In this document: in pieces, positions 31,677 to 43,566 of the stretch | Numbering within the stretch: the stretch's first letter is position 1 | Layout: every line of letters starts with the position of its first letter | Notes under the pieces: model-generated | Databases searched by the model: none | Seen by the model: the letters and a program-made list of their open reading frames with translations, nothing else | Told to the model about the DNA's origin: nothing | Assembly: GCF_010731535.1 (NCBI RefSeq) | Contig: NZ_AP022581.1 | Coordinates: forward strand, 2,551,952-2,615,951 | DNA length: 64,000 bases | Reading direction: 5' to 3' | Origin: Mycobacterium lacus | GTDB taxonomy: Bacteria; Actinomycetota; Actinomycetes; Mycobacteriales; Mycobacteriaceae | Position numbers and translations under genes: made by a program

Positions 31677-32466
31677 ACTCCATATCCTGCCCGATCAGCG
31701 CGGCGCGACGTTCGACAACCGAACGATCGGCCTGGTATGACCGCTCTACCAGTGGCAATGTTTTGAGCTGTCGTTCCAGATGCCATTGCAGGTGTGCGGC
31801 CACCAATCCGCTGACGTAGCTGCGATGCGATTGCGGTGCCTGCTCTGCGGCCTCCCAATCACCGTCATGCAGCGCGGACATCAGGTCCAGCACACCCAAC
31901 GGCGGCGTGGTCGAACCTGCCGGGCGGCAATGCGCGCACACACTGCCCCCGGCGGCGATGTGAAACGCCCGATGCGGACCGGGGATGGCGCAACGGGCGC
32001 ACTCGGTCAGCGCCGGCGCCCATCCGGCGATGCTCATGGCACGCAGTAGATAGGCGTCCAACAGCAGGTCACGGGGCCGACGGCCGTCGGCCACCGCGCG
32101 CAGCGCGCTCACCGTGAGTCGATGCAGAGCCGGGGCGGGCGCCCGCTCCTCACCGGCGAGGCGTTCGGCGGTTTCCAGCATCGCGCAGCCGCAGGTGTAT
32201 CGGCCGTAGTCGCTGACGATGTCGGTGGCGAACGCGTCGATGGAGACGACCTGGGTGACGACGTCGAGGTTGCGGCCGGGGTGTAGTTGCGCGTCGATAT
32301 GCGCGAACGGCTCCAGGCGCGCGCCAAATTTGCTGCGGGTGCGGCGCACACCTTTGGCCACCGCGCGCACCAGCCCGTGATCGCGGGTCAACAGGGTGAC
32401 GATCCGGTCGGCTTCGCCGAGCTTGTGCTGGCGCAACACCACAGCCCGGTCCCGATACAGCCGCAT
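31669..32466 (-). CDS. recO: DNA repair protein RecO
   Basis: A 265-residue recombination mediator of the RecFOR pathway. It has an N-terminal OB fold ([27 protein letters not shown]), a helical domain and a zinc-binding module with Cys pairs CARC and CAHC around residues 160-185. The ATG at 32466 is chosen because the family N-terminus starts there. The frame open to 32598 overlaps the divergent amiA2 start. The length is the same as in M. tuberculosis. Confidence 0.95.
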   Translation of the reverse strand: MRLYRDRAVVLRQHKLGEADRIVTLLTRDHGLVRAVAKGVRRTRSKFGARLEPFAHIDAQLHPGRNLDVVTQVVSIDAFATDIVSDYGRYTCGCAMLETAERLAGEERAPAPALHRLTVSALRAVADGRRPRDLLLDAYLLRAMSIAGWAPALTECARCAIPGPHRAFHIAAGGSVCAHCRPAGSTTPPLGVLDLMSALHDGDWEAAEQAPQSHRSYVSGLVAAHLQWHLERQLKTLPLVERSYQADRSVVERRAALIGQDMECG

Positions 32467-32527
32467 CACAACAGTTTTGCACCCCACCGCGACATCACGG
32501 GTATCCGCGCCGATAGTCTCGTACCCC

Positions 32528-33982
32528 GTGATTGGCGCTTCCGCGTCCGCTTCTGGACCCACATCTGCACACGGCAGCCAGCGCCTGCCCACCCTCACCG
32601 ACCTGCTCTACCAGCTGGCCGCCGGCTCCGTGACGTCCGATCAGCTGGTGCGCCGCTCCCTGCGCGCGATCGACATCAGCCAGTCCACCCTGAACGCCTT
32701 TCGCGTGGTGCTCACCGAGTCCGCGCTCGCCGACGCGGCGGCGGCCGACCGGCGACGGGCCGCGGGTGACACCGCGCCCTTGCTGGGTATCCCGATCGCG
32801 GTCAAAGACGACGTCGACGTTGCTGGAGTGCCAACCGCCTACGGCACCGATGGGTACGTCCCGCCCGCTACTCACGACGCCGAGGTTGTTCGGCGCCTGA
32901 AGGTGGCCGGGGCGGTGATCGTCGGCAAGACCAACACTTGCGAACTGGGCCAATGGCCATTCACCAGCGGACCTGGATTCGGACACACCCGAAACCCCTG
33001 GTCGCGCCGGCACACGCCGGGCGGATCCTCGGGCGGTAGCGCGGCTGCGGTGGCCGCGGGGCTGGTCACCGCGGCAATTGGCTCCGACGGCGCCGGCAGC
33101 GTGCGCATCCCGGCAGCGTGGACACACCTGGTGGGCATCAAGCCGCAACGTGGGCGCATCTCCACCTGGCCGTTGCCCGAGGCGTTCAACGGCATCACGG
33201 TCAACGGCGTGCTGGCCCGCACGGTGGCCGACGCGGCATTGGTGCTCGACGCCGCGTCGGGAAACGTGGCGGGCGATCGGCACAAACCGCCCCCGGTCAC
33301 GGCATCCGACTACGTCGGCATCGCACCGGGTCCGCTCAAGATCGCGTTGTCAACGCGGTTCCCGTACACGTTTTTCCGGGCCAAGTTGCATCCCGAAATC
33401 CTGGCTGCGACGCAACGGGTCGGCGAACAGCTCGAGCTGCTCGGTCACACGGTGGTGCCGGGCAACCCGGACTACGGTCTGCGGCTGGCGTGGAACTTTC
33501 TCGCTCGGTCCACCGCGGGCCTGTGGGAATGGGAGGAACGGCTCGGCAACGGTGTCACCCTCGATCCGCGCACCGTGTCCAATCTGCGCACGGGCCACGT
33601 GTTGGGTCAGGCGATTCTGCGCAGCGCGCGCCGGCACGAAGCCGCCGATCAGCGTCGGGTGGGCTCGATCTTCGACATCGTCGACGTGGTGTTGGCACCG
33701 ACCACCGCGCAGCCACCGCCGCTGGCGCGCGCCTTCGACACGCTGGGCGGCCTCGCCACCGACCGCGCGATGATCGCCGCGTGCCCGTTGACGTGGCCGT
33801 GGAACCTGCTGGGCTGGCCGGCGATCAACGTGCCGGCGGGGTTCACCGCCGACGGCTTACCCATCGGGGTGCAGCTGATGGGTCCGGCGAACAGCGAGGG
33901 CATGTTGATCTCGCTGGCCGCCGAGCTGGAAGCCGTCTGCGGCTGGGCGACCAAGCAGCCGCAGGTGTGGTGGGAGGGTTAA
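32528..33982 (+). CDS. amiA2: Amidase AmiA2
   Basis: A 484-residue amidase-signature hydrolase acting on an unknown amide. The Ser-cisSer-Lys triad is visible: Lys in IPIAVKDDVD (about 95-104) and the Ser-rich GGSSGGSAAAVAAGL (about 165-180), followed by GSDGAGSVRIPAAW with the nucleophile. The GTG at 32528 gives VIGASASASG and the same length as Rv2363. A frame from 32396 is longer without support. Divergent from recO, and its TAA overlaps the era stop (shared TTAA at 33979-33982). Confidence 0.92.
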   Translation: MIGASASASGPTSAHGSQRLPTLTDLLYQLAAGSVTSDQLVRRSLRAIDISQSTLNAFRVVLTESALADAAAADRRRAAGDTAPLLGIPIAVKDDVDVAGVPTAYGTDGYVPPATHDAEVVRRLKVAGAVIVGKTNTCELGQWPFTSGPGFGHTRNPWSRRHTPGGSSGGSAAAVAAGLVTAAIGSDGAGSVRIPAAWTHLVGIKPQRGRISTWPLPEAFNGITVNGVLARTVADAALVLDAASGNVAGDRHKPPPVTASDYVGIAPGPLKIALSTRFPYTFFRAKLHPEILAATQRVGEQLELLGHTVVPGNPDYGLRLAWNFLARSTAGLWEWEERLGNGVTLDPRTVSNLRTGHVLGQAILRSARRHEAADQRRVGSIFDIVDVVLAPTTAQPPPLARAFDTLGGLATDRAMIAACPLTWPWNLLGWPAINVPAGFTADGLPIGVQLMGPANSEGMLISLAAELEAVCGWATKQPQVWWEG

Positions 33983-34878
33983 AACCCCAGTCGACCAAGC
34001 TGTTTCGGGTCGCGCTGCCAGTTCTTGGCAACTTTGACACGCAAGTCGAGGTAGATCCTGGTTCCGAGCAGCTTCTCGATCTGGTTGCGCGCCGCGGTGC
34101 CCACTTCCCGCAGCCGGGCACCGCCCTTGCCGATGACGATTCCCTTCTGGCTATCCCGCTCGACGTATAACACGGCGTGCACGTCGATGAGATCGTCCCT
34201 GCCGTCACGCCTGTTTACCTCCTCGATCACCACCGCCAACGAATGCGGCAGCTCCTCGCGCACTCCCTCCAGGGCGGCCTCGCGGATGAGCTCGGCCATC
34301 AGCATCTCCTCGGGTTCGTCGGTCAGCTCCCCGTCGGGGTAGTACGCCGGCCCCGGGGGCAACGCCGCGGCCAGCACGTCGATCAGTACGTCGACTTGTT
34401 CGCCGGTAACGGCCGACACCGGAACCACTTCTGCCGAATTGCCCACCAGCTCGCTGGCCGCTACCAGCTGGGCGGCCAGCCGCTCCCTGGGCACTTTGTC
34501 GATCTTGGTGACGACGATGACCAGCGTCGTCTTGGGAGCGATCGAACGGACCTCGTTGATGATCCATCGGTCGCCCGGACCGATCGCCTCGTCGGCCGGG
34601 ATGCATAGGCCGATGACGTCGACCTCGGCATAGGTGTTTCGGACCAGGTCGTTGAGCCGCTTGCCCAGCAGGGTGCGCGGCCGGTGCAGGCCGGGGGTGT
34701 CGACGAGAATGATCTGGAAGTTCTCCCGGTGCACGATCCCCCGAATGGCATGCCGGGTGGTCTGCGGTCTCGTCGAGGTGATCGCCACTTTCGCGCCCAC
34801 GAGCGCGTTGGTCAGCGTCGACTTGCCGGTGTTGGGCCTGCCGACCAAACACACGAAGCCCGAATGGAATTCGCTCAC
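33979..34878 (-). CDS. era: GTPase Era
   Basis: A 299-residue essential GTPase for 16S rRNA maturation and 30S assembly. G1 is GRPNTGKS (about 14-21), G3 DTPG, G4 TKID, and a C-terminal KH domain with VIGKGGARLREVG binds rRNA. The GTG at 34878 gives VSEFHSGFVCLVGRPN. The frame open to 34905 adds nine residues. It is the last gene of the phoH-ybeY-corC-like series. YbeY and Era both act on 16S rRNA, so the co-location is functional. Confidence 0.95.
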   Translation of the reverse strand: MSEFHSGFVCLVGRPNTGKSTLTNALVGAKVAITSTRPQTTRHAIRGIVHRENFQIILVDTPGLHRPRTLLGKRLNDLVRNTYAEVDVIGLCIPADEAIGPGDRWIINEVRSIAPKTTLVIVVTKIDKVPRERLAAQLVAASELVGNSAEVVPVSAVTGEQVDVLIDVLAAALPPGPAYYPDGELTDEPEEMLMAELIREAALEGVREELPHSLAVVIEEVNRRDGRDDLIDVHAVLYVERDSQKGIVIGKGGARLREVGTAARNQIEKLLGTRIYLDLRVKVAKNWQRDPKQLGRLGF

Positions 34879-34951
34879 CCGCGTTTCCTCGCCGAACGTG
34901 CACACAGGGCGACTATCGGCGCGATTTTTCGCCGTGAGTGCACGCTCGGCG

Positions 34952-35272
34952 TCATAACGGGTTGCCCGCGCGGTCGGTGACGATGATCGCCGCGGTGGGG
35001 GCGAGTTCGCGGACCGCGGCGACGCCGGGATCGTCCGCGGACCCGGCGACCAGCACGGCGGCCTCGATGCCGGTCGTCCCGCTGGACGCGGCGGCCGCCA
35101 CCGCCGCCTGCAGGCCGGTCAGCCGAAGCGTCGACAAGCACACCGGCGCAGCGGCATACGTGCGACCGTCGACGTCACGCACCGCGGCGGCGCTCGCGGC
35201 TTCGGCTCGCGCCATCGCTGCCCGCGCCAGCACCACCAGCTTCGCGTCTTCGGCGTCCAGCGGCTCAGCCAT
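34952..35272 (-). CDS. Cytidine-deaminase-like small protein (Rv2365c-like)
   Basis: A 106-residue protein that follows the cytidine deaminase fold in outline ([28 protein letters not shown], split by Ala). It lacks the zinc-binding HAE and PCxxC motifs, so it is probably not an active deaminase. It overlaps the CorC-like gene by 8 bases and lies 73 bases before era. Its role is unknown. The same gene is found between corC-like and era in M. tuberculosis. Confidence 0.78.
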   Translation of the reverse strand: MAEPLDAEDAKLVVLARAAMARAEAASAAAVRDVDGRTYAAAPVCLSTLRLTGLQAAVAAAASSGTTGIEAAVLVAGSADDPGVAAVRELAPTAAIIVTDRAGNPL

Positions 35273-36572
35273 GGTGATCGGTCTCCGTGCCGTCGGGGCC
35301 GTCCGATTCGACCGGACTCACCAGGACGGTGCCGATCCGTACCCGCCCCCGATGGTCGGGGCCGCCCTCGGCGTGCAGGCGCAGGCCATGCGATATCACT
35401 TCGGCGCCGGGCAGTGGAACCCGGCCCAACTCCAGGGCCAGCAGGCCACCCACCGTGTCCACATCGAGATCATCGTCGAACTCCATGCCGTAAAGCTCGC
35501 CCACGTCTTCGATCGGCAAACGCGCCGACACCCGGAAACGTTTGTCGCCCAAGTCTTCCACCGGCGCCGTCTCAGTCTCGTCGTACTCGTCGGCAATCTC
35601 ACCGACGATCTCCTCCAGCACGTCTTCGATGCTCACTAGGCCGGCTATGGCCCCGTACTCGTCGACCAGCAGGGCCATATGGTTGCGGTCGTGCTGCATT
35701 TCACGTAGCAGCGCGTCCAGGGGCTTGGAATCCGGCACGAACACCGCCGGGCGCATCACCAGCGTCACGGGCGTTTCCCGGCCGCCGTTCGGCGAGCAGA
35801 ACGTCTGCTGGACAAGGTCTTTCAGGTATACAACTCCGACGATGTCGTCGACGTTCTCGCCGATTACCGGAATGCGGGAATGTCCGCTGCGTACGGCCAG
35901 GGTCATCGCTTGCCCGGCTGATTTGTCGCTTTCGATCCAGACCATCTCGGTGCGCGGCACCATCACCTCACGGGCCGGGGTGTCGCCCAATTCGAAGACC
36001 GACTGGATCATCCGGCGCTCGTCGGCGGCGACCACGCCGCGCTGCTGGGCCAGGTCGACGACCTCACGCAGCTCGATCTCGGACGCGAACGGCCCATTGC
36101 GGAAGCCGCGGCCCGGGGTGAGCGCGTTGCCCACCACCACCAACAGCCGGCTGATCGGCATCAACAGCCACGAAATCGCCTGCAACGGAAGGGCCGTCGC
36201 CAACGAGATGGAGTACGCGTTCTGACGGCCGAGGGTGCGTGGCCCCACACCGATGACGACGAAGCTGGTCACCACCATCGTGGCCGCGGCGATGAACAAC
36301 CCCCAATCCATGCTGACTCTGTGCCGGAAAAAGACGACCAATAGCGCGGTCGCGGTGATCTCGCAGATGATCCGCAGCAACACCACCAGATTGATGTAGC
36401 GCGGCCGATCGGTCATCACCTTCTGCAGCGACACCGCGCCGGGCCGGCCGTCGCGCACCAGCTCGTGCACGCGGGCCAGCGACACCGTGCTGATGGCGGC
36501 GTCGATCATCGCGAACACCCCGCCCAGGCCGATCAACGCAATCGCTCCGAGCAGCTGATCAAGACCCGTCAC
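35265..36572 (-). CDS. CorC/HlyC-family transporter-like protein (Rv2366c-like)
   Basis: A 435-residue protein with an N-terminal DUF21/CNNM membrane domain (about 1-180, four hydrophobic helices including [19 protein letters not shown]), a CBS pair (about 205-330; [40 protein letters not shown]) and a CorC/HlyC domain. Family members are linked to magnesium export. Haemolysin naming is historical. It overlaps ybeY by 4 bases and its downstream neighbour by 8, so it is translationally coupled in the phoH operon. Confidence 0.9.
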   Translation of the reverse strand: MTGLDQLLGAIALIGLGGVFAMIDAAISTVSLARVHELVRDGRPGAVSLQKVMTDRPRYINLVVLLRIICEITATALLVVFFRHRVSMDWGLFIAAATMVVTSFVVIGVGPRTLGRQNAYSISLATALPLQAISWLLMPISRLLVVVGNALTPGRGFRNGPFASEIELREVVDLAQQRGVVAADERRMIQSVFELGDTPAREVMVPRTEMVWIESDKSAGQAMTLAVRSGHSRIPVIGENVDDIVGVVYLKDLVQQTFCSPNGGRETPVTLVMRPAVFVPDSKPLDALLREMQHDRNHMALLVDEYGAIAGLVSIEDVLEEIVGEIADEYDETETAPVEDLGDKRFRVSARLPIEDVGELYGMEFDDDLDVDTVGGLLALELGRVPLPGAEVISHGLRLHAEGGPDHRGRVRIGTVLVSPVESDGPDGTETDHHG

Positions 36573-37117
36573 GGCCGGTCGAAATACCTTGACTTATCCA
36601 GCAACCGGCGGTCCCTTTCGTCCTGGCGTTCGTGCTCGTAGGCCTCGACCTGATCGGCGACCCACTCTTCGAGCAACCGGTCCTGCAGGGCGAACATCTC
36701 CTTTTCCTCGTCCGGCTCGCCGTGGTCGTAGCCGAGCAGATGAAGCACGCCGTGGATGGTCAGCAGGGCCAACTCATGTCCGAGGCTGTGGCCCGCGGCG
36801 GCCGCCTGCTCCGCGGCGAATTCCGGGCACAGCACGATATCGCCCAACATCGACGGGCCCGGCTCGGGAGCATCGGGACGACCGCCCGGCTCGAGTTCGT
36901 CCATCGGGAAACTCATCACATCGGTTGGCCCGGGCAAATCCATCCAGCGCATGTGCAGGTCGGCCATCGCCGCGGTGTCCAGCAGCACCATGGACAGCTC
37001 GGCGCCCGGGTTGACGTCCATCTTGGCGAGGACAAACCGCGCGACGCTGACCAGTTCGACCTCCGAGACGTCGATGCCCGACTCGTTGCATACTTCAATG
37101 CTCATAAGATTGCCCAC
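36569..37117 (-). CDS. ybeY: Endoribonuclease YbeY
   Basis: A 182-residue zinc endonuclease needed for 3' maturation of 16S rRNA and ribosome quality control. The metal site [11 protein letters not shown] (HxxxHxxGxxH) is at about 118-128. The GTG at 37117 gives the longer start. An ATG at 37105 ([13 protein letters not shown]) is equally plausible. It lies 7 bases after phoH and overlaps the CorC-like gene by 4. Confidence 0.94.
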   Translation of the reverse strand: MGNLMSIEVCNESGIDVSEVELVSVARFVLAKMDVNPGAELSMVLLDTAAMADLHMRWMDLPGPTDVMSFPMDELEPGGRPDAPEPGPSMLGDIVLCPEFAAEQAAAAGHSLGHELALLTIHGVLHLLGYDHGEPDEEKEMFALQDRLLEEWVADQVEAYEHERQDERDRRLLDKSRYFDRP

Positions 37118-37124
37118 GCACTCA

Positions 37125-39260
37125 TCATCGGCGACCGCGGGAGCCGGCCGCCCGCCGAGCCGCCCTGTTCATCGTCAGACCCGGCTCTTCGTATTTCGCG
37201 TAGGCGTCGACGATCTCCGAGACCAGCCGGTGTCGCACCACGTCGACGCTGGTCAGCTCCGCGACGTGGATGTCGTCAATGTTCTCGAGGATGTCGACCG
37301 CCGCCCGCAGGCCGGATCTGGCGCCGCCCGGCAGGTCGATCTGGGTGACATCCCCGGTGACGACGACCTTGGACCCGAAACCCAGGCGGGTGAGGAACAT
37401 TTTCATCTGCTCGGCGGTGGTGTTCTGCGCCTCGTCGAGGACGATGAACGCGTCGTTCAGGGTGTTGTGGGTGAGCAGGAAATCGTCGGTGACATATAGC
37501 GAGTCAGCGGCCGCAACCTGGATGCATACAGCCTCTTCGGTGCCCGCGGGCTCGATCTGATCGATGAAACGCATTGGCCGACCGCCACCTGCCGCGTCGT
37601 ACTTCGCGGCCTTGCGGGCCAACCGGAAGGGGGTTAATCCCTCCGGCAAACGAAGGTCGAGGATGTGCGAATCCGAACGATGGTGCACCGCTCGGCCACG
37701 CGCCCGCCCGGGCCTGCGACCTACCGCCCGCCTGGTGCGCGGGTACACCACACCGCCGAGGGATTGGACCATGAAAACGACGTCGTCTCGCAGTCGAGCG
37801 GAGACAGTGGTGAACTGGATGCGGCACGTCCGTCCCTGTTGAGTTACCGGACCGCCATCGGCGTCGAGAAGACCCTGCAGAACCGCCAGCCGCGTACCGG
37901 GCGAATTGAGCAAATAGTCCTCGGGGATGAACTTCGTATCAGACCGCGTACCGGCCAGTCCTAGCTGACGGAGAACGCTGGTGATCGGGTTTGCGGTAGT
38001 GATGACCTCACCGGGACGAGTGATCCGGTTTAGCACATGATCCACGCCAGACTTCCGGCGCACTTCGATCCCGGGAATGAGACGTTCCAGAGATTCGGCC
38101 AGCTCGGGATCGGTCGTCGCGAAACTGGGTGTCGTCGTACATGTGATGCAGCCGTCGCCCAACAGCAGCCCGAGCGCGTACGGATCGAGCGGCACCGACC
38201 GTGTTTCGAAACTCACCGGCGCACTCAACAGCGGCAACTCGTAGCGGTGGTGGTGCGCCTGGCGGAGGTTGCCGATCATCTCCTTGGTCTGTAACAGGCG
38301 CGGCGACTTGCCACGGCGCTTGTCGTCACGGGTGCAGACCGACCACAGGTGATCACCGGACGCCAGTGTCGACGAACCATCCTGCGTGGAGACCCGATAG
38401 ATCTCCTTGAAGCCCTGCGGATAGACACCCAAGACTTCGGTCGGGAGTCCGTCGGAACCGATCACGAAATCCCCGACCCGAAGTTCGCCGATCGGCCGAA
38501 AACCGCCCGGGGTCAACACCTTGGTGAACACCGGCTGCGCCCGGCCGCGCATGTACGCCAGCGGCGCCACCTCGATCACCCCGGCGGACATCAGCTTTGG
38601 GATCAGCTCGGGGTCCATCATGTCGTACAGCGCGTCATACAACGGCCGCAGGTACGGGTCGATCTTCTCGCTCAGCGTGCCGGGCAAAAAGCCAAGGCGC
38701 TCACCGGCTTCCACCGCGGGACGGGTCAAGATGATGCGGGTGACCTGCTTGGTCTGCAGCGCGTTGACTGCCTTCGCCATCGCCAGGTATGTCTTCCCGG
38801 TGCCGGCCGGACCGATCCCGAAGACGATCGTGTTGGCGTCGATGGCATCGACATAGCGCTTCTGGTTGAGCGTCTTGGGCCGGATTGTCTTACCGCGGCG
38901 CGACAAGATGTCCAGGGTGAGCACTTCGGCCGGTGACTCATTACCGGTGCCGACAAGCATGGCGACGCCGTGCCGCACCACTTCAGGCGTCAACGCCTGG
39001 CCGCTGGCCACGATCGCGACCAGCTCGGTGATCACCCGCTCGGCGAGCGCGACGTCGGCCGGCTCACCCGAGAGCGTTACGGTGTTGCCACGCACGTGCA
39101 GGTCGGCGTTCAGGGTGCGTTCCAGGGCGCGCAGGTTCTCGTCGGCCGAGCCCAGCAAGCCCACGACGAGGTCGGGCGGAACGTCGATGCTGCTGCGAAC
39201 CTGAGCGTCGGGCTTCTCGGCTCCGGCTGCGTCAGCAACGCGGGTCTCGCGGGGCGTCAC
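37125..39260 (-). CDS. phoH: PhoH-like ATPase PhoH1, interrupted in frame by an intein
   Basis: A 711-codon frame encoding a PhoH P-loop ATPase precursor. Host residues 1-240 and 600-711 join to 352 residues, the length of M. tuberculosis PhoH1. A KH-like N-terminal domain is at about 25-100. Walker A GPAGTGKT lies at 150-157, and Walker [10 protein letters not shown] starts 5 residues after the intein. The insertion lies between GR and TLNDAF, in a highly conserved block, so splicing is needed for ATPase function. PhoH partners YbeY in RNA metabolism, and here phoH, ybeY, corC-like, Rv2365c-like and era follow one another. Residue 241 to 599 is the intein, annotated separately. Confidence 0.95.
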   Translation of the reverse strand: MTPRETRVADAAGAEKPDAQVRSSIDVPPDLVVGLLGSADENLRALERTLNADLHVRGNTVTLSGEPADVALAERVITELVAIVASGQALTPEVVRHGVAMLVGTGNESPAEVLTLDILSRRGKTIRPKTLNQKRYVDAIDANTIVFGIGPAGTGKTYLAMAKAVNALQTKQVTRIILTRPAVEAGERLGFLPGTLSEKIDPYLRPLYDALYDMMDPELIPKLMSAGVIEVAPLAYMRGRAQPVFTKVLTPGGFRPIGELRVGDFVIGSDGLPTEVLGVYPQGFKEIYRVSTQDGSSTLASGDHLWSVCTRDDKRRGKSPRLLQTKEMIGNLRQAHHHRYELPLLSAPVSFETRSVPLDPYALGLLLGDGCITCTTTPSFATTDPELAESLERLIPGIEVRRKSGVDHVLNRITRPGEVITTANPITSVLRQLGLAGTRSDTKFIPEDYLLNSPGTRLAVLQGLLDADGGPVTQQGRTCRIQFTTVSARLRDDVVFMVQSLGGVVYPRTRRAVGRRPGRARGRAVHHRSDSHILDLRLPEGLTPFRLARKAAKYDAAGGGRPMRFIDQIEPAGTEEAVCIQVAAADSLYVTDDFLLTHNTLNDAFIVLDEAQNTTAEQMKMFLTRLGFGSKVVVTGDVTQIDLPGGARSGLRAAVDILENIDDIHVAELTSVDVVRHRLVSEIVDAYAKYEEPGLTMNRAARRAAGSRGRR
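37464..38540 (-). mobile_element. Class 3-type intein with LAGLIDADG endonuclease, inside phoH
   Basis: 359 codons. The first residue is Ala, not Cys or Ser ([20 protein letters not shown], block A). Block B is [14 protein letters not shown] with Trp. Two dodecapeptide-type motifs, [11 protein letters not shown] and LQGLLDADG, mark a homing endonuclease of the LAGLIDADG kind, with the acidic residues intact. Block F reads [17 protein letters not shown], with Cys where most inteins have Asp. Block G is FLLTHN, followed by extein Thr+1. Trp in B, Cys in F and Thr in G form the WCT triad that defines class 3 inteins, which splice through the block F cysteine. Splicing and nuclease activity are inferred. 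Confidence 0.9.
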
Positions 39261-39323
39261 GTGGTTTCTGATGCCTGCTTTCTTGGCCGGTAGGGGGGTT
39301 TGCGCGCGGTTTTTTCGGGTGCC

Positions 39324-39875
39324 TCAGTCTACTGCCGGCAGCCCCGGTTGGTCAGCGTTCAGCAGCGCATTTGCCGGTAGATCTTTGTCAAGCACCTTGC
39401 GGGCCTGGGCCGCACCGGTGACGGGCAATACCGTGCTGTCCAGGAGCCCCACTTGTGCCAGCAGTGAAGCCTGATCCCAATAGATCCGTTCGTAGGCGAC
39501 CTTCTCCCCCTCGAACCCCATCACGACCACCACCGGCAACATGACCGCACGACCGGTGGGCGCCACGCCGGGAAGGAACGTCGGCATCGGGATGTCATGC
39601 GTGAACGACATGACCATCTCGTCGACGACGCGGCCGGTGCCCACGGTGCGGCAGACCGGGATGATCTTGGTGTCGGAGGGCCAGTGCCCGATGAAGAACT
39701 TGTCGTAGAAGTCGGCAACCCCGTCGCAGCCGACGCCGCCCATCATGGTGGGCACGTGATTGACGAATGGGTCTGCGGACATCGTCGCCATGGTCGCGGC
39801 GACGTCCTTGGTGACAAACTCGTGGGCGACGTGTTCGTCGAAGATCGCACTCAGGTCATGGGCCGGCTCGGTCAC
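39324..39875 (-). CDS. SnoaL/NTF2-like polyketide-cyclase-type protein
   Basis: A 183-residue protein with an NTF2-like fold of the ester-cyclase/SnoaL type ([33 protein letters not shown], split by Thr; [15 protein letters not shown]). The substrate is unknown. It starts GTG at 39875, overlapping the rsmE stop in a GTGA junction, and has GAAGGGAG upstream. Such proteins may act as small hydrolases, cyclases or binding proteins. In H37Rv this interval between rsmE and phoH is filled by other genes. Confidence 0.8.
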   Translation of the reverse strand: MTEPAHDLSAIFDEHVAHEFVTKDVAATMATMSADPFVNHVPTMMGGVGCDGVADFYDKFFIGHWPSDTKIIPVCRTVGTGRVVDEMVMSFTHDIPMPTFLPGVAPTGRAVMLPVVVVMGFEGEKVAYERIYWDQASLLAQVGLLDSTVLPVTGAAQARKVLDKDLPANALLNADQPGLPAVD

Positions 39876-40663
39876 CACGCTCTCCCTTCGTCGTCGCACC
39901 CCGCGGGGCTGCCGGCACCATCCCATCGCGGGGTGAGCACGCCCAACGCCCCCAGCGCCACCGCGGCCGTGGTCGACGTCCGCAGCACGGTCGGGCCCAG
40001 CCGGACCGCGACAGCGCCCGCCTCCGTCAACACGGCGAGCTCCTCCTGGGCGATACCGCCCTCCGGACCCACCACGAGCATCAGCGAATTCGCTTGCGCC
40101 ACCGGGAGATCCGCGAGCCGAACGGTTGCCGACTCGTGTAAGGCCAACACCACGGCTCCCGTGGCGATCTCCTGACGAACCCGCTGGGTCAGCGCCTCCG
40201 TGGACAGCACGCCCTCGACCGGCGGGATGTGCGCGCGGCGGGATTGCCGCGCCGCCGAGCGGGCGACCGCACGCCATCGGCGGAGCCCCTTGTCGGCCTT
40301 GGCGCCATCCCAGCGGGCCACGCACCGCGCCGACTGCCACGCCACGAACGCGTCGGCGCCGGCCTCGGTGGCCAATTCGACCGCCAGTTCGGAGCGCTCG
40401 GACTTGGGCAGCGCCTGCACCACCGTTACCGCCGGCCGCCCGGGCGTGACGCTCCAGCGCCCCAACACCCGGGCACGCAACCCGTCGCGCCCGGCGTACT
40501 CCACCAGGCAGTGGGCCATGCCACCGGCGCCGTCGCCGAGCACCAGCCGTTCGCCGGGACGGATCCGCCGCACCGTGGCGGCGTGAAAACCCTCGTCGCC
40601 GTCCACGACCGCCAGAGCGCCGGCGTCGGGCAGTGTATCGACGTAGAAGAGCGTCGCCGCCAT
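39872..40663 (-). CDS. rsmE: 16S rRNA (uracil1498-N3)-methyltransferase RsmE
   Basis: A 263-residue SPOUT methyltransferase that methylates U1498 of 16S rRNA. The N-terminal PUA-like domain includes [10 protein letters not shown] and [19 protein letters not shown]. The SPOUT knot includes [24 protein letters not shown], split by Leu, and [11 protein letters not shown] with [15 protein letters not shown] at the SAM site. The ATG at 40663 is used. A GTG six bases earlier is possible. It lies 25 bases downstream of dnaJ2. Confidence 0.94.
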   Translation of the reverse strand: MAATLFYVDTLPDAGALAVVDGDEGFHAATVRRIRPGERLVLGDGAGGMAHCLVEYAGRDGLRARVLGRWSVTPGRPAVTVVQALPKSERSELAVELATEAGADAFVAWQSARCVARWDGAKADKGLRRWRAVARSAARQSRRAHIPPVEGVLSTEALTQRVRQEIATGAVVLALHESATVRLADLPVAQANSLMLVVGPEGGIAQEELAVLTEAGAVAVRLGPTVLRTSTTAAVALGALGVLTPRWDGAGSPAGCDDEGRAW

Positions 40664-40688
40664 GTGCACGGCCCCCAGAAAATCCCGA

Positions 40689-41837
40689 CTAGCGTCCGGT
40701 GAAGGTCTCGCGGAGCCGGCTGAACAGTCCGCCCCCGGCGGCGTGCGTCGAACGCACCTCGGCCACGTCGCGGCTGCGGCGGTTCTTCAGCTCGCGCAGC
40801 AGTTCGGTGTCGTGGTGGTCGAGGTGCGTGGGAACCACGACCTCGACGTGGACGTGCAGATCACCGCGCGTGGCCGACCGCAGGTGCGGCATCCCGCGGC
40901 CACGCAGGGTGATGACCGAACCCGGCTGTGTGCCGGGCGGAATGGCGATCTCGCTCAGTCCGTCCAGGATGGCGTCGACAGTGACCGTGGTACCCAGCGC
41001 CGCGTCGACCATCGGTACCGAGATGGTGCAATGCAGGTGGTCGCCTTCTCGGGTAAAGACGTCATGGGCCTGCTCATGGACCTCGACGTACAAGTCACCG
41101 GCCGGTCCTCCCCCGGGCCCAACCTCGCCCTGTGCGGCCAGCCGCACGCGCATCCCGTCCCCGACTCCGGCAGGGATCTTCACGCTGATCTCCCGACGGG
41201 CCCGCACCCGGCCATCACCCATGCACTGATGGCACGGGTCGGGGATGACCACCCCGACACCGCGGCAGGTGGGGCACGGGCGTGACGTCAGCATCTGACC
41301 CAGCAGCGAACGCTGCACGGTCTGCACCTCCCCGCGGCCGCCGCAGGTGTCGCAGGGCATCGGCGCGGAGTCGCCGTTGGTGCCCTTGCCCTGACACCGG
41401 TCACACAACACCGCGGTGTCGACGGTGACCTGCTTGGTGACGCCGGTCGCGCACTCCTCGAGATCGAGCCGCATGCGCAACAGCGAATCCGAACCCGGAC
41501 GCACCCGGCCGGTGGGGCCGCGCGATCCCGCGCCGCCACCGAAGCCGCCACCGAAGAAGGCCTCGAATACGTCGCCCAAACCCCCAAAGCCGCCGAACCC
41601 GCCGGCCGATGCGCCGGCGCTTTCCAGCGGATCCCCGCCCATGTCGACGATCCGACGCTTGTCCGGGTCGCTCAGCACTTCGTAGGCGAGGCTGATCTCC
41701 TTGAACTTCGCCTGCGCGGCCTCATCGGGATTGATGTCGGGATGCAGTTCGCGCGCCAACTTGCGATAGGCGCGCTTGATGTCCGCATCGCTGGCGGTCC
41801 TGCTGACGCCGAGCAGCCCGTAGTAATCGCGTGCCAC
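40689..41837 (-). CDS. dnaJ2: Chaperone DnaJ2
   Basis: A 382-residue type I DnaJ co-chaperone of DnaK. The J domain is at 1-70 with HPD in [10 protein letters not shown] and a Gly/Phe-rich linker at about 75-110. Four CxxCxGxG zinc repeats span about 140-205 ([32 protein letters not shown]), followed by the C-terminal substrate domains. Same length as M. tuberculosis DnaJ2. It follows hrcA by 74 bases and is probably in one heat-shock unit. Confidence 0.96.
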   Translation of the reverse strand: MARDYYGLLGVSRTASDADIKRAYRKLARELHPDINPDEAAQAKFKEISLAYEVLSDPDKRRIVDMGGDPLESAGASAGGFGGFGGLGDVFEAFFGGGFGGGAGSRGPTGRVRPGSDSLLRMRLDLEECATGVTKQVTVDTAVLCDRCQGKGTNGDSAPMPCDTCGGRGEVQTVQRSLLGQMLTSRPCPTCRGVGVVIPDPCHQCMGDGRVRARREISVKIPAGVGDGMRVRLAAQGEVGPGGGPAGDLYVEVHEQAHDVFTREGDHLHCTISVPMVDAALGTTVTVDAILDGLSEIAIPPGTQPGSVITLRGRGMPHLRSATRGDLHVHVEVVVPTHLDHHDTELLRELKNRRSRDVAEVRSTHAAGGGLFSRLRETFTGR

Positions 41838-41911
41838 GCCTGCCTCTCCTAATGCCGGATCTCATGCCGCTTCTCAGGCGGCTGTCCACCGATTCTGCTG
41901 TCGGTGCGCGG

Positions 41912-42988
<1,077 letters not shown>

Positions 42989-43168
42989 TCATTTTACGGT
43001 CTCAGCAGACCGGACTGTCGTGCTGCGCTAACAGCGGCGCCGGGGAGGTCCGGCCGTGGCGGTAGCGCTGATCGCGGGGCGCGAGCTGTGATTGTGGTGA
43101 TGAAATGCGACTAGCCTGTCCACCATGATCCCGTCGGGCCGCTGCGACGCGTCAGAGCTGATCCGCGA

Positions 43169-43483
43169 ATGATTTTCAAGGGTGTGCGGGAGGGCAAGCC
43201 TTACCCCGATCACGGGCTGTCCTATCGGGATTGGGCACGGATCCCGCCGCAGCAGATTCGGCTCGACGAGTTGGTCACCACCACGACGGTGCTCGCGCTG
43301 GATCGCCTGCTCTCGGAGGACTCCACCTTTTACGGTGACCTCTTCCCGCACGCGGTGAGATGGAAGGGCGTCACCTATCTGGAGGATGGTCTGCACCGGG
43401 CGGTACGCGCGGCGCTGCGCAACCGGACGGTGTTGCACGCGCGGGTCTTCGACATGGACCGGCCGCTCAGCGAACAAACCTAG
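43169..43483 (+). CDS. Conserved hypothetical protein (Rv2375-like)
   Basis: A 104-residue soluble protein nearly identical in pattern to Rv2375 (MIFKGVREGKPYPDHGLSYRDW, TTTVLALDRLLSEDSTFYGDLFPHAVRW). It contains DRLLSEDSTFYGDLFPHAVRWKG, which resembles a small fold also found in nucleotide-modifying toxins, but no catalytic motif can be named. The gene is widely conserved in mycobacteria next to hrcA. Function unknown. Confidence 0.82.
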   Translation: MIFKGVREGKPYPDHGLSYRDWARIPPQQIRLDELVTTTTVLALDRLLSEDSTFYGDLFPHAVRWKGVTYLEDGLHRAVRAALRNRTVLHARVFDMDRPLSEQT

Positions 43484-43566
43484 GCTGCGCGGTCACGCTT
43501 GGGCGCCGCCGGGTGTCGACATAGTGAAGACCGCCAACGGTGCCACCCGACTGTGAGGAGGATGCC

